Below, piece after piece: positions 15,964-16,009 of a DNA stretch of 16,009 bases (the first letter of the stretch is position 1; every line of letters begins with the position of its first letter). The position numbers and the translations under genes were made by a program. The notes under the pieces were generated by a model. That model did no database searches and had not been told where the DNA came from. It saw only the letters and a list, made by a program, of their open reading frames with translations. The DNA is from an uncultured Spirochaetia bacterium (GTDB lineage: Bacteria > Spirochaetota > UBA4802 > JAGODF01), in contig CALCJG010000473.1 of the NCBI GenBank assembly GCA_937967705.1, positions 1 to 16,009 on the forward strand, written 5' to 3'.

Positions 15964-16009
15964 AGATCGGAAGAGCGTCGTGTAGGGAAAGAGTGTAGAT
16001 CTCGGTGGT
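15964..16009. other. Illumina adapter contamination at the contig end
   Basis: From 15964 the sequence begins AGATCGGAAGAGCGTCGTGT and continues to the last base exactly as the reverse complement of the standard Illumina TruSeq universal adapter (46 bases, no mismatch that I can see from memory). It is not organism DNA. It creates a false seven-residue tail and false stop on the acetate kinase reading frame. Confidence 0.96.

Overview
This window reads as one end of a short-read assembly contig from a GC-rich, diderm, probably motile and heterotrophic bacterium. Evidence for an outer membrane is two signal-peptide-bearing beta-barrel-like proteins and two lipoproteins; evidence for taxis is a large chemoreceptor; a hexose-type MFS carrier and acetate kinase suggest sugar use with acetate/ATP formation. 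I cannot fix the phylum from the sequence; the gene styles would fit Desulfobacterota or Spirochaetota, held loosely. The last 46 bases (15964-16009) are Illumina adapter sequence, not genome.

Layout. 3-278 is the C-terminal end of a periplasmic ABC-type substrate-binding protein, followed almost without a gap by a large hybrid sensor histidine kinase (288-2963). A small secreted Cys-containing protein follows (3119-3598). A FucP/GluP-type sugar transporter is on the minus strand (3663-4937). It is divergent from a FlgT/LPP20-like lipoprotein (5193-6152) that has a good sigma70-type promoter. After a 315-base AT-rich leader comes the first beta-barrel protein (6468-7349), with a hairpin behind it. 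A small minus-strand membrane protein (7550-7930) has its own good promoter. Then come a membrane-anchored TAXI-type binding protein (8216-9625), a six-TM methyl-accepting chemotaxis protein (9818-11992), an LVIVD-type beta-propeller lipoprotein (12086-13477) and a second beta-barrel protein paralogous to the first (13619-14473). The window closes with acetate kinase (from 14618) that runs in frame into the N-terminus of a PduL-type phosphotransacylase before the contig breaks off in adapter.

How the parts may work together. Three themes are visible: sensing (binding protein plus hybrid kinase; TAXI protein plus chemoreceptor), envelope (two lipoprotein/beta-barrel neighbour pairs with paralogous barrels), and energy metabolism (sugar import and an apparent AckA-PduL fusion that would join both steps from acyl-CoA to acyl-phosphate to carboxylate and ATP in one chain). 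The fusion and the TAXI/chemoreceptor pairing are the most interesting points. No RNA genes, CRISPR arrays, insertion sequences or phage genes were seen.
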